Assembly: GCA_037074615.1 (NCBI GenBank)
Contig: CM073542.1
Coordinates: 21,709,568-21,773,567, forward strand
Direction of reading: 5' to 3'
From: Leucaena leucocephala
Lineage: Eukaryota; Streptophyta; Magnoliopsida; Fabales; Fabaceae
Length of the DNA stretch: 64,000 bases
The number at the start of each line of letters is the position of its first letter. The stretch's first letter is position 1. Positions 11,301 to 22,870 of the stretch are shown here, one piece after another. The translations under genes were made by a program, and so were the position numbers. A model generated the notes under the pieces. It worked only from the letters and a program-made list of their open reading frames with translations. It had not been told where the DNA came from and did no database searches.

Positions 11301-13944
11301 AACTTGTCATATAGCTTTTCAGAAACAACTCTAGCAAGAGTTGTTTTGCCGAGACCGCCCATACCCCATATCCCTACAAAACGTTTGTCATCCAACCCAA
11401 TCTCCAAAAATAATATCATATCACCCAGTCTAGAGTCAATCCCAACAAGATTGTCATCATAAGATGGTAATTTAGAACTTAAATAACTCCACACATTTCC
11501 AACTATATTTTGTATAAGATCAGCTTCATGCCTACAAAAAAACCAAATAGCATTAAACTTAAATTTTCATTAATTAAAATGTCGACAATATGGATGGAGA
11601 TAAGCGGAATGTGAATAGTTGAGCAAGTCACAATTGATCTATCGGCCAATTAAAATTAGAAATGTGATCATTTTCCCACAAAGAAAACATCCAAGTTATT
11701 CACAATTTAGTTTTACTGATGGATATCAATTCATCAACTTATTAATTATCAATCTGTACTGTAATTCAGTTAATCCGTTCATCGTTTTAAATTTGATTCT
11801 TCTCTTAACAAATCAAACTGAATTGCTTTCAATTTTCCGTTGTCACAATGGAAACAGTGCTTTTCACAAGTTTAAATGATCCTGTGCACAAGTATAAAGG
11901 GACTTTTAATTTCAAGTTCAACAAATTCCCTGTAAAGTAAAAACAATGAAAAAGAAAATATATCATCAAGAGACTTCATATATTACAGAGAAAGGAATTA
12001 AATAGCGAGCAATGTGGTTTCATTATGGAGAATATATTTTTTTTCTTAAAATTAACTGATAGTTGGGATAAATGCTCATAGAAATTTCAAATAAAAAACA
12101 GAAAAATTCGCGGAAGTACGACTGATAATTATTGTTAGGTATGGTTAAATTTATAATTATATTGTTAGCAAGGAAAACAAATATTATTTATAGTTAATTT
12201 ATTGAAAAGTAATTAAAATTAACATAACCGACACATTTATAATGTATATGCTTATGCTTTATTAACTTAGATTATCATAGTCATGGTCATGGTTTCCCCA
12301 TCTGCCCATTATAATGATTATAATTTTTAATTTTCCGTTGTCACAATTGAGCGCTTATCACAAATTTAAACAAAATCTCCATAAAATAAAAAACGAAAAA
12401 GAAATTAAATTGTTCATTAGGATACTTCATATGTTACAGGTAAAATAATTAAATAGTCGGCCGTAGGGGATTTTATTATATAGAGAATATATTTTTCTTG
12501 AAAGATTATAATATACTTTTAGTCCTCTAAATTTGGATGAAGTTTTATTTTGATCAATTAATTTTATAAAATATACTTTTAATCCTATAATTTTAAAAAT
12601 CATAATTTACGTTGGTATAGCCGACAAAGGCTTAAATTATATTTTTTAATATAATTTTAATTTGTTGTTTATGTTAATATAATTTATGTTTATTAATTTT
12701 AATATTTTTATAAAACATTTATTTAAATATAACCATACTTAACTACTTAAAAATCTTTAAATTGGGGGAAAGGGTAGATAATTAGATTATGAGAGAAACT
12801 AAAAAAAGTTTATCACATTTTACTCTAAAAATAAAAAGGATACGTGAAATTGGCTTTCTTATTATGTGAAATTGGTTTTCATTAGGTTAAAAAATACCAT
12901 AAATGATTTTCTTATTATGTGAAATTGGTTTTAATATTATTATTAATGATGTTTAAAATTTATAAAATATTTATTTGAAATTTATAAACTTTTAAATATT
13001 CGTAAAATTTATAGACTTTTATTTATTTGAAATTGTAAAACTGTGCCCATTACTATAGGGCATTGATCATATATTGAAATATATTAATGAAGTTAGCTGA
13101 ATGAAAAGTAATTCAAACTAACATAACCAACACATTTATAATGGATATGCTTCGATCAACGAATATAACATTTTGTATTACCTTAAACGAATATATAAAT
13201 ATGCTTTATTAACATTAGATTATCATGGTCATAGTTGCCCTTCTAGTCTTTCTGCCTCTAATGGATGGGAGATTTTTCTGCCTCTAATGGATGGGAGATT
13301 TTTCTGTTATTATCTAAAAGGAAGACTATGAATACCATTAAACGATACAAATCAAAATAAAAAATCGTAGGGAAAAAATATAAAATCTAAATAATTGTGA
13401 AAAATATGATTATATTGTACAAGAAAACTTACTTGCCCCTCGTGTCCTCCCCAGAAATGTTGCCTATTTCAGAAAAAACCTTTTTCCAATTCTTCACTTT
13501 CTCTTTATCTTCTATGAATTTCTTTTCATGCTTAGCGAAGGCTTCCCCAAAACTTCCTTGTAGGTGTTTTACATCGCTTGGATTAACATTATAGAAGATG
13601 GGAATAACCCGTCGACCCAATGTTTTTTGAGATTCAAGAATCTTCTGAAGCTCTTCCAAACACCATAAAGACTCTGCGTAATTCTTAGAGATAATAAGAA
13701 CAGCACACAGAGAATCCTCAATTGCTTGAAAGAGACCTGGTTTTATGTATTCGCCTTTCTCAAGATCCACATCATCCATGAACGTTTTGATCCCACTTCT
13801 AGTGAAAGCTGCATCTAAGTGACCCGTAAAGTTCAAGCGAGTGTCTTTCCCTGCAAAACTCAAGAACACGTCATATTTCCATGGAGGAGTTGAATCAGAG
13901 GTACCAGAGCTGGAAGAAGATTCTCCTCCGGCACTATAAGCCAT
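8366..13944 (-). CDS. TIR-NBS-LRR (TNL) disease-resistance protein, six exons, intact
   Basis: Intracellular immune receptor. Exons (minus strand): 13944-13433, 11531-10424, 10314-10024, 9931-9170, 9079-9005, 8908-8366. All junctions are GT..AG and in phase, giving 3291 nt and 1096 residues with no stop or frameshift. Residues 1-171 form the TIR domain (YDVFLSFAGKDTR). The NBS exon has a P-loop GMGGLGKTT (227-235), kinase-2 VLLVLDDLDD (304-313), RNBS-B GSRIIITTRD (330-339), GGLPLALE (394-401) and MHD (500-502). Residues ~541-916 are leucine-rich repeats. The last exon carries the post-LRR domain with IPSWF, typical of TNLs. The ATG at 13944 follows a spliced leader; the upstream in-frame start at 14037 lies before the acceptor and was rejected. 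Intron 5 (8909-9004) is 96 nt without a stop and could be retained in frame. Function as a receptor is inferred from family; the recognised pathogen is unknown. Confidence 0.93.
11532..13432 (-). other. Intron 1 of the TNL gene (1.9 kb), AT-rich
   Basis: It separates the TIR and NBS exons, the usual position in TNL genes. It contains internally repeated AT-rich blocks: TAAAGGGACTTTTAA-type text at 11895-12000 recurs in part at 12330-12440, and GATGGGAGATTTTTCTG is repeated twice at 13263-13304. No gene or complete mobile element was recognised. Confidence 0.7.
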
Positions 13945-14760
13945 TGCAGGGATTCGACCTTTTCGTTTTGTACAAAGCGTAAGTAATCTGCAACCACATA
14001 ATCGTATCAGTAATAGCCCATGAAAACAAGAAATCAAAAGCTATCTATCCCAAACCATTTAACCCCTGTTTCGGCGTTGACTAACCAACTAACCAGGGGT
14101 AATCAACGACTTTACAGCACTAAACAAACACTTAAATGCCTTTACACCACAGACTTGATATATGTGTTTAAACAAATTTCATCTCTTTTACCTTAACAAC
14201 TTAAGACCTCACAGAGTTTGAAATCAGTTGCCAAGCTCTAAACTCATAGCTTTTAACATTCAAAAGTATTTCCCAGAGAAACCGAAATCATAATAGCCAA
14301 ACCACTAACCATTAGCTTGATTTCAGATAACCCAAGCTTCAGAATCTAACCAAAACAACTCTCTGCTTTTCGAATACTTTAAACCAGAACAGAGCAGGTA
14401 CATGCAGCAGCCAATACCTTCGATTCAGGCTATATTTCGGGTTTAAGTGCTTGAATCTTAACTATACTTACTAAGTCAAACACGGAACTATCAAAGGCTT
14501 GATTTTTATTCAGACCCAACCCAAAGAATCGCAGAGATCGGGCGAGACGTGAATGGGATAAGACAGAAAGAGCTAACCTGAGGTGGTCGATGGCACTGCG
14601 AGTTCAATCTCCTTCCCCCTAGCACTTCTCCGGCGTCGCGCTTCCCTGGTCCGACGCTATTCTCATCCACGCTCCATTTTTCACTCAACCCAAACTCGTT
14701 GCAATCGGAGAAGGAGAAAACAGAGGAGAGTAGAAGAGACTCACCTCAGTCGATCTCCGG
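13945..14760 (-). promoter_or_regulatory. 5' leader and 5' UTR intron of the intact TNL gene
   Basis: On the minus strand a leader exon ends at 14578 (CAG|GTTAG). The intron spans 14577-13988, and a 43-base second leader exon (13987-13945) precedes the ATG at 13944. Another donor (GAG|GTGAGT) ends at 14745 and could give an alternative leader. The block is a near copy of 3987-4760. No TATA box could be assigned confidently. Confidence 0.55.
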
Positions 14761-15050
14761 CGTCGCTTGCTCGTCCCTCCTGCCTGCTTTCCGACGTCGC
14801 ACTCCTCGGATCCATCGCCCCTCTCTCGCTCTCACCTCTCCCTCGCGCTTTGCAACTGTTCTGAGGAGGGGAGTCGATGATATGAACGGGCAAAATTACG
14901 ACAAACTTAAATATTTTAAGTGTTAATTATATTTTTAAAATTAATTTAAAATATTAATTATATCTCTAAACTTAATTTAGAGTATTAATTATACTTTTAC
15001 ACTAAATTAATTTAAGCTTTGATAGCTTGCATTGCCCGGCTCGTGCAAGT

Positions 15051-15663
15051 GCGTGTTTGGATTCAGCGGTGGAGAATGGATTTTGGACAAAATCTCAATT
15101 TAAAAAAATATCACACAAATCTCAATTTTTGTCCAGATTTTGGAACAAACCTCGGTTTGAAAAAAGTGGAACCAAACAGCCATTTTTGTTCAGAATTGAT
15201 TTTGGGCAAAATCTCAGTTTGAAACCATGATTTTGAATAAGCTACTGAAAATAGATTTTAGAACTGTAAAAGAGCTTATAGATTATTCAATTACTATTTT
15301 ACCCTTACTTTTTTCTTATACTCTCTCTCATCTCTCTCCTCTCTCCTCTCTTATCTCTGTTCTTCACATTATTTCCTCTTTCCTCTCTCTTCTCTACACT
15401 CTCTCCTATTTATTCTCTACCCTCTCTCCTCTCTCATACTTTAATCAAATTATACCCTTTTTGGTAATTTATTAATATAAAAAGTGATTCTACTACTCAT
15501 CATACAAACATCTCTATTTTCAAAATCTATTCTTCCCAAAATCTATTCTCCAAAATCTATTCCTCCCATAATCTATTCTTCCCATAATCTATTCTCCCCA
15601 AAATCTATTTTCCAGAATCTATTCTCCCTAAAATCTATTCTCCAAAAACTAATCCAAACACAC
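15051..15663 (-). mobile_element. hAT-like non-autonomous element with GTGTTTGGATT termini
   Basis: The left end reads GCGTGTTTGGATT and the right end is AATCCAAACACAC, its inverted complement with one mismatch. The element has no coding capacity. The 8-base flanks (GTGCAAGT / CCCAACTC) are not a clean duplication. Its middle, 15225-15465, is pyrimidine-rich (CTCTCTCC-type) and is the reverse complement of purine-rich blocks at about 42080-42553 and 43430-43925, so those are relatives in the opposite orientation. Confidence 0.6.
15517..15648. repeat. Short tandem repeat with AATCTATTCTCC-type unit
   Basis: About eight to nine imperfect copies of a 13-16 base unit (AAATCTATTCTCCCC and variants) make up the right arm of the hAT-like element. 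The array looks like local slippage of a subterminal motif, because the left arm has single inverted copies (GGAGAATGGATTTTGG at 15071). Confidence 0.75.
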
Positions 15664-16840
15664 CCCAACTCCATTCTTAAACTATATTCAGGTCCTTTTG
15701 TCTCCTAAGCTACGTGGTTGAGTATTTAAATATAAGAATATTCTTTTTATGAGAGCTACATATGAATTCTTTTGAATTCATATGAAGGTGCGCGCACGCA
15801 AGTGAAGCCGGCTTATAAATTAAACTCCCTTAAATATTCATTAATCATCATAATTTTTTTCATAAAAAAATCTCAATCCTTTAAAATAATTTCAACCATT
15901 TGTAATTCTTTACTAGGAATTTTTTTTTTATTTTAGCCCTTTAGTATAATTTTTCATTAATTTAAACCTTTTTTTCCAGAAAGAAAACTTGGCAACTATC
16001 TCCCCATATCATGTGATGACATAAATATAATAATCTATTATTTACATCCGTAAATACCATCACCGTGCATGGTCTTCAGATCGTGTATGGTTTACAAAAT
16101 ACACATGATGGTGCGAGGGGGGAGACTTATACAATCTGGATATCTTTTAAATGTATTGAATTACATGATCTTTTACTCAGTAATATTTATCGTTCAAGCA
16201 AACATAGATGGAAATTATTTTTAAAAGACCTTGAGATTGATATATTAATTTGAATTTTTTTTTGTACAAAAAATTTTAGAAATAAGTTAGGCTCACCGCA
16301 ATCTAATACTATAATAAAGTGGTACTCCTCAGATATCGAACACATTTAAAATAATCACATATATCACATTTTTGCTTATTAAACTTATAGACGATGAGTT
16401 ATTAATTTGAAATATAAAGTTATATTATTTGTGTACGTTTTAAATTTCTTATTATAAGCATGCACTTCAGGGTCAGGCCCATATCTGTGAGGAGAAAAAG
16501 CAGATAAACTTTGTACGATTAATCTAGCCCCTGAATATCGCCTAAGCGGTATCGAGTTTAAACTTTGGCGTATGCAAAAAAAATTTATTAGAAGACTCAC
16601 CCACTATAGTCATGTGCGTGACGCGTGTCAAATTCGGATTTAGTCGGGGTAAAACTCTGGTAAATTGGGTAGGTAATGAAAAAAAACATCTAACCCCCGA
16701 ATAATAGACACAGATGAGAAATCTTGAATTTTTTGGGACATGTCTAAGAGCGTTAATATGGATGAGGGAGAAGAATAAATGAACAATAGATTTATGTTGA
16801 AAGTTGAAAATGATATCTATGTTGTGGGCCGAAACTGAAA
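15664..16840. other. Spacer with a degraded dispersed repeat
   Basis: No gene was found. The segments at 16275-16370 and 16480-16660 contain TATCGCCTAAG and GTGAG..AAACTCTTT-like text related to the repeat family at 26200-26460 and 47725-47955, but rearranged. The ORFs at 16385-16877 on the minus strand fall in this repeat and are not supported as genes. Confidence 0.4.
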
Positions 16841-16849
16841 TTTTCAAAG

Positions 16850-17575
16850 CCAGAGGAAGCATCAAGCATGTGACCATACACTAATTATATGATTAAGACG
16901 TTAAAAACACTCTCCCCAAGCAGCTAAGGATCAAGACCATACCCTATAGAATAGGATTTGTGACGAAATTTCATATGTTCAAATGATGAGGAATATTTTG
17001 GAAGAAGCATTATTACATTGACAAGTGAGTGTGATTAATATAGTGGATAATATTTCACGCTTTATTATATTTTATCACTGCAAACAGAAATACAATAATA
17101 ATATATATATTCAACGACAAAATCTGATCAAAAAATGGCAGGTAGATCTCTTCACCCTTTTGTTTATGTATTTCTTATATTTGTCTTTAGGGTGTGGTTC
17201 ATTGACTCGAGATGGCAGCATTGAGCTCAACAGAGAAAGAAATCAAATTAAAGACCCTGTTATTGGAAATTTGCCCGGCTTACTTTGATGAACTCAAGTT
17301 TAAAAGGAGAGCCTATTAGCTACAGGCCATCAGGTGCATTACCTATTGTTGTCCATTTTTGTATGGCTCTTGAATGGGCGCTATTCTTACATTGTAACGT
17401 TAATATATATACATATATATATATATATATCAGTGAGAGAACGTTACAATGATTATTCAGCTCCGAAAATGAACTCAGTTACGAGCATTCAGAATATAGC
17501 TCAAAAGAATCTGCAGAAAGGAAATGGAAATAACAAAAGAGCAGAGAAACAATAGAGATAGAGGCACTGTAAGCA
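16850..17575 (+). repeat. R-cluster flanking unit, copy 2, with conserved short ORFs
   Basis: Second copy of the unit at 4925-5760. The 29-codon ORF is intact (17135-17224, MAGRSLHPFVYVFLIF start), as is the overlapping 35-codon ORF (17212-17319, MAALSSTEKEIKLK start). The third stretch (about 17469-17555) differs from copy 1 by a 3-base insertion that keeps the frame (KNLQKGNGNNKRAEKQ). A donor-like GTAAGC follows at about 17570. The unit has a TA-rich run near 17405-17430 where copy 1 has a TG run. Confidence 0.6.
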
Positions 17576-17644
17576 CTTAATATAGATACCTCTCAGGTAT
17601 ATATTTGAAATAAAAAATTAATCATGCTATGTGTATATGTAGTT

Positions 17645-17925
17645 TAGAGGCTGTTTGGTTGGATAGCATTGCAAGCCTGCAATGGTAATTAGGATTGTAT
17701 TATCAAGGAAAACGTGTATGGATGCTCTTTACCTTGATAATGGGGTTTACCATAGCAATGATAGTTAACAAAAAATTGGCAATGCCCATTCATAGCTTCC
17801 CCTGTGATTCCCTATTACCATTCATTACATGTTTCAAAAAGTCTTATTTACCCTCCACTCAGCAATTTTTAGTTGTCTCCTTCCTTTTTCCTCCATTATT
17901 GACTACCGCTGCCACCCCTACCTAC
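17645..17925 (+). mobile_element. Truncated Tourist-type MITE (left end only)
   Basis: Text starting GAGGCTGTTTGGTTGGAT resembles the terminus of the MITE in ISPE intron 5 (GGCC..TTTGGTT). No matching right end was found before the NBS relic begins at about 17928, so the element is truncated or fused to it. Confidence 0.4.
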
Positions 17926-17927
17926 TA

Positions 17928-18310
17928 CGATTGCCAACATTAGGAGATTCTTGATGAACTATATACCTAGCCAAATCTTGAAGTAAATCATGCATCTCTA
18001 ATATAAAATTTTCCGTTTCAGCTAGTATTTCTTTTTTAAAAAAATCAAGACCTTTATTCCAATCCTTGGGTGAAGATCACAACATTCCTAAAAATGAGTT
18101 ACATGTGGTTTCCTCCAACCCTTGAAAAAACAAACAATATGTATAAATATTGCCTTTTCTTCCTCATTTAATCCATCATAACTTATTTTAGTACTTGAAG
18201 AATATTATTATTTGGAATTTGCTTCAGTCTATCTAAAGCATCTCTCCACTCAGCTTTACTTCTCCCATAGAGAAAAGAACCCAAAACTTCAAATGCTAGA
18301 GGAAGGCTAT
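17928..18310 (-). pseudogene. NBS-exon relic of a TNL gene, copy 1
   Basis: The minus strand follows 10480-10860 of the intact TNL NBS exon, from the post-MHD segment back towards the GLPL region. It shares GGAGATTCTTGATGAACT and GCATCTCTCCACTCAGC. Frameshifts and stops are frequent: the segment for 'LVETKYCTLEMHD' is disrupted by an extra run of T and A. The P-loop half is absent, so it cannot encode a working protein. Confidence 0.8.
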
Positions 18311-19330
18311 TCAGCATTTAGCTTCCACATGAGGGTCATAAAATTGTCGTTTCCACATAAATTAAAGCAAAAGATAATGTATTCTTATAACTATATTTTC
18401 AATTAGGTTGATGAATCAAATATTTGATAAAACAGTAATGTAAAGAGCAAATTAGCATAGAAATTCAAGACATACTTAACTAGAACCACTTCAAGATAAA
18501 AGGCCTTTAGAATAATATATCTCGTTTTTAGTTCTTGAACGTTGACAAAATTCAATCACTAGCAATAATAATATGTGTTTGTCAAATAGCTCAAAACACT
18601 TAATTAAGCTTTCTCAAATCAAAGATGAATGCTCTTTTCCATTAAAATAACCAATCTCTTAATCCAATTAATGAAAACCAAGTTAAAAAACTAACCGTTT
18701 TGTTAACAAAATAAGTTTGGAACAATATCTCTATTAGAACCAAATAAAACTATCAATTCTCAAAGGAATTTCAAGTCAAACATGATTCTAAAGAAGTTTA
18801 TTCTTAAGTTAACTTTCTCAAGCATAATTCAAGTAAACAAAACAACACAATAGTGATCAAGCATCAAGAAGCATTAAGAATATATTAAAATCCACACATA
18901 TAACCATCATAACTTATAAAATGAGGTAAATACAAGGTTCAATCTATAAAATAGTTCAAGATAACCTTAGAAGCGAAAGATTTAGCTATTCATAGTTTTT
19001 AAAGAAATAAATTAAGAAGAATAAACTGATTCATTATAGAATCAACTAAGAAAAATGAAAGGAGAAACAAAAAAAAATCAAGCATAGACCAATAATCTAT
19101 ATACATATTGCATGATATATGTGAGAAGACCTTGATTCGTTTTTTTTAGGTAAGCTTAGGGTATCCACAGTTAAAAGTTATAACTAATTCCTTGTAGACT
19201 TCTCAAAGAGGTTTTAGTGTTAATCATGAGACTTTTCCATATATAATATTAGGGATTGAACCTCTAACTAGATGAAACCCTCTCTATATACATTGTTAGG
19301 GATCGAATCTCTGATTAGATGCTTAAGAAA
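18311..19330. other. AT-rich spacer, nothing recognised
   Basis: No gene, terminal repeat or RNA signal could be supported in this kilobase. Parts recur more weakly at 20590-20990 (CAAATATTTGA.AAAA.AGT, ATCAAG.ATCA), so it belongs to the duplicated unit. Confidence 0.5.
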
Positions 19331-19339
19331 TCTATCTAA

Positions 19340-19760
19340 ATGCCACATGTGCTAGGCCTCATGGTTATATATATATTTTTAGATTTTATAATAAGTCAAA
19401 TATTCCACAGGATATGCCATTTATGTCAGGTTGCCGTCGTCTACTTTGCTCACTTGCATGTAGAATAATGGGGTAAAAACCCTCCCTCACACACACACAC
19501 ACACACACACTCTTTGTGTGTGTGTAGTGTGTCCCGACTCTCGACGTTCTTATGATAAATTTCTCATTCGAAAGTCGCTTTCATCCAACCATTATTGTTC
19601 TTTATTGAAAATCAAGTCCCTTGTGGACCTCTAGAAAAAAAATTAAATTTATGTTTTTTTTATTGTAAATTTCATCAAGTTCAAATCCGTATATAAGCCG
19701 TGAGTAAGCACATGATATAAGAGACAAACGTAGGGTTAGACAATTCATAAAGAAATAGAA
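19340..19760. repeat. Duplicated segment, uninterrupted copy (empty Copia site)
   Basis: It matches 21005-21043 joined to 23747-24115: CCTCATGGTTATA, then ATTCCACAGGATATGCCAT, CGACGTTCTTATGATAAAT, and CACATGATATAAGAGACAAA. Here a single TTATA stands where the Copia element is flanked by two. The copy also holds a (CA)n/(GT)n inverted pair at 19488-19530. Confidence 0.75.
19488..19530. repeat. CA/GT microsatellite pair
   Basis: A CA run of about 11 units is followed by a TCTTT spacer and a GTGTGTGTGT run, so the strand could fold back. The paralogous site at 23866-23885 has a much shorter version, showing slippage since the duplication. Confidence 0.9.
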
Positions 19761-19804
19761 GGCCGGAAATTAATTAATTAATTAATTAATTATGTATGCC
19801 AACC

Positions 19805-20095
19805 TACTAGCGATATTTTGGAAGAAGCATTCCACTTTATTACATTGACAAATGAGTGTGATTAATTAATAATGTTTCACGCTTTATTATATTTTATATC
19901 ACTGCAAACAGAAATACAATAATAATATATATATTCAATAACAAAATCTCATCAAAAAATGGCAGGTAGATCTCTTCACCCTTTTGTTTATATATTTCTT
20001 ATATTTGTATTTAGAGTGTGGTTCATGGACTCGAGACGGCAGCATTGAGCTCAAAAGAGAAAGAAATCAAATTAAAGACCCGGTTATTGGACTGA
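19805..20095 (+). repeat. R-cluster flanking unit, copy 3 (shortened)
   Basis: Third copy of the unit. The 29-codon ORF is still open (19959-20048, MAGRSLHPFVYIFLIF start, DSRRQH end), but the ATG of the overlapping second ORF is lost (ACGG). The unit breaks off at about 20093 and runs directly into an NBS relic. Confidence 0.6.
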
Positions 20096-20099
20096 CAAC

Positions 20100-20500
20100 G
20101 CCACCCCTACCTGCTACGATTGCCAATCTTCGGAGATTATTGATGAACTATATACCTAGCCAAATCCTGAAATAAATCATGCATCTCTGATCTATAATTT
20201 TCCATTTCAACTGGTAATTTTTTTCAATCAAGACCTTTATTCCAATTTTTAGGTAAAGATCACAACATTCCAAAAAAAAAGTTACATGTGGTTTCCGCCA
20301 ACCTCGAAAAAACAAGCAATATCTAGAAATATTGCCTTTTCTTCCTCATTCAATCTATCGTAACTTATTTTGAGTACTTGAAGAATATTATTATTTGGAA
20401 TTTGCTTTAGTATATATAAAGCATCTCTCTACTCAGCCTTACTTCTCCCGTAGAGAAAAGAACCCACAACTTCAAGTGCTAGAGGAAGACTGTTCTGCGC
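20100..20500 (-). pseudogene. NBS-exon relic of a TNL gene, copy 2
   Basis: Minus-strand match to 10480-10860 and to the relic at 17928-18310. The two relics share deletions relative to the intact gene (for example the shortened AGAATATTATTATTTGGAATTTGCTT segment), so they were duplicated after decay had begun. Multiple frameshifts; not coding. Confidence 0.8.
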
Positions 20501-21043
20501 TTAGTTTCAGCAAGCATATGGGTCCAAGTAGTATAAAAATTGATGTTCCCATAGATATTAAGGCAAAAAACAGTATATTATTGCAATTATATTTTTAAGT
20601 AGGTTAAGGAATCAAATATTTGAGAAAATAGTGATATAAAGAGTGAATTAGTGCAAAAATTAAAGAGCTACTGAACTATAACTAATTTAGAATTATCACT
20701 TCAAGATAAACAAAACAAGTCCATCACTTAAATTAGTTTTCTTAAATCTAACTCAGGTAATCAAAATAACTCAAATGTGATTAAGTATCAAAAATCATTA
20801 ATAATATATGAACACATAACTAATAATAGATTAAAATTAACATATATATGTACATCTTTTTAGATAAGCATAGGTATCCATCGCCCAAAAACCATAACTA
20901 ATTCTTTTGTACTGTAGACTTCCGAAAGGAGTTTTAGTGCTACCCATAAAACCTTCTCCAAAAACACTGTCAAGAATAAAACCTTTGACTAGATATTTAA
21001 AAAATCTAGCAAAGTGCCACATGAGTTAGCCCTCATGGTTATA
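20501..21043. other. Left part of the duplicated spacer
   Basis: No gene. It is related to 18311-19370 with indels, and ends in CATGGTTATA, where the Copia element inserted. Confidence 0.5.
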
Positions 21044-21381
21044 TGTCATAAATTAGTGCAAACCTTGCTGCATGTGATGCTCATGCATGAGACATCTTAT
21101 TTATTTATTTTGCTTATTTTCTTAAATCAAAACGTGGGACCTATCCACGTCTCCCTTTTTCTAGCTTTGTTAGTTTCCTATTTTTTATGTTTGTTAGGAG
21201 CTTCCTAATATTCAGGTTCATTTTGGATAGTGGGATATCTTATATCTGATAGTTAGTGAAAATCATGGAGAGTGAGCCCATTATAAAGATCAAACTGTAA
21301 TCTTGAAGTTGCAGAGAATATCATACAGCATTATCCAAACTTAGTATCTAGTTTATTTTCATTCTATATCTATTTGCTTTA
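21044..21381 (+). repeat. 5' LTR of the Copia element
   Basis: It starts TGTCATAAATTAGTGC and ends TTTGCTTTA, directly before the primer-binding site. The usual terminal CA is replaced by TA. The length equals that of the 3' LTR. Confidence 0.9.
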
Positions 21382-21429
21382 TGGTATCAGAGCCAGGTTC
21401 GGTGAACTGAGCTACATCTGCTTGCAACC

Positions 21430-22178
21430 ATGGAAGCTTCAAATGGAGGAAGTGTTCAAAACGGAATGGAGAAACTTGTAGGAAACAACTACAAGTATTG
21501 GAGAATGTGTATGGAGGCGTACCTTCAAGGTCAGGATCTATGGGAGTTGGTGGTTGGTGCTGATATAATTCCCACTGATGTTCCAGAGAATGCCGAGTCA
21601 CGACGCAAGTGGAAGATCAAATGTGAAAAAACCCTCTTTGCCTTGAGGAAATTCTATCAGCAAAGAGTTCATTGATCATTTTCATGATGTTACCTCTCCA
21701 AAGGAAGTCTGGCAAACACTTGAGAGGTTGTTCACCAAGAAGAACACGGCAAGGCTATAGTTCCTGAAAAATGAATTGGCTGTATTGACACAAGAAGATA
21801 TGTCTATCTCTGAGTATTTCTTACGAATTAAGAGCATTTGTGCTGAGATCTCAGAGATCGATGAAACTGAAAGGATCAGTGAAGTTCGTCTGTGTCGTTA
21901 CCTTATTCACGGTCTGAAGAAGGAATATGGCCCATTTGTCACTTCAGTCCAAGGGTGGCCGACACAACCCTCTATTGAAGAGTTAGAGAATTTTCTCTCA
22001 AATCAAGAGGCCTTAGAGAAACAGATGGCTAAGAACTATGAGACGGATGCTGTTCTATTTTCTAAGGGGAAGCTAAGTGTAAAGCCTACGTCTACCAACA
22101 AGAACAAAGAGAAAGGTTCTAGTGCAGAAAAAATGGTGACAGTAAGAACCATTCACTTGCTGCATTTAAAGGGTGGAA
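21430..22178 (+). pseudogene. Copia gag (UBN2/DUF4219-like) remnant
   Basis: The first part (21430-21672) reads MEASNGGSVQNGMEKLVGNN, then YKYWRMCMEAYLQGQDLW, the signature start of Copia gag. After a frame break near 21660 the gag core continues (21776-22140), with LRIKSICAEISEIDE and LCRYLIHGLKKEYGPFV. The zinc knuckle and protease expected next are missing; the frame runs into RT text at about 22178. Confidence 0.8.
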
Positions 22179-22870
22179 ACTGTGGCAGCTTGATGTGAAT
22201 AATGCTTTCCTTTATGGTGAGCTTGATCAAGAAATATTCATGCAGCAACCTCTTGGCTTCATCTCAAAAAGATTCCCAGATCATGTTTGTCGCCTGAAGA
22301 AGGTACTCTACGGCTTGAAACAAGCTCTACGAGCTTGGTATGGTAAAGTTGCTCAATACCTCAGTTTTTGTGGCTTCAAAATATCTTATTCAGATTCTAG
22401 CTTGTTTATTAAATCAGTATCAAGTGTGCACTTACTTGTATTATTATATGTCGATGACATGATAATAACTGGAAACAATGAGGCTGAAATCTCAAACTTG
22501 AGAGGGAATTTATCTATTCACTTTGATATGAAAAACCTGGGGGAGGTCGACTACTTTCTTGGTTTAGAAGTTGAAAAGTTAAACTAAGGATATTTTGTGT
22601 CTCAAAAGGCTTAAGCAATAAAATTGTTGAAGCATTTTCGCATGGGGGAGTCAAGGGAAAAGGCCACTCTAATGGAACCAAATCTGAAATTAAAGAAGGA
22701 GGAAGGCATGCTACTGAAAGATCCGACAAGGTTCAGACAACTTGTTGGAAGTTTAATCTACTTGACCATCACCAGACCAGAAATTGCATTTGCTATGGGA
22801 GTTATATCTCAGTTCATGTAGGATCCAAGAGTCCCTTACCTGGAAGCAGCCAAGAGGATCCTACGCTATG
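22178..22870 (+). pseudogene. Copia reverse transcriptase remnant
   Basis: Translation gives WQLDVNNAFLYGEL, then VLYGLKQALRAWY and the catalytic YVDDM segment at about 22450, followed by FDMKNLGEVDYFLGLE. Stops follow at 22585, 22612 and 22818. The N-terminal third of RT, including the first catalytic Asp region, is only partly present because of the internal deletion. Confidence 0.85.

Noticed and set aside
13945..14037. Earlier in-frame ATG at 14037 for the TNL gene
   Set aside because: The extension crosses a good 3' splice acceptor (TTGCAG before 13987) and the paralogous locus has the same leader structure; the MAYSAGGE start at 13944 matches the other TIR exon.
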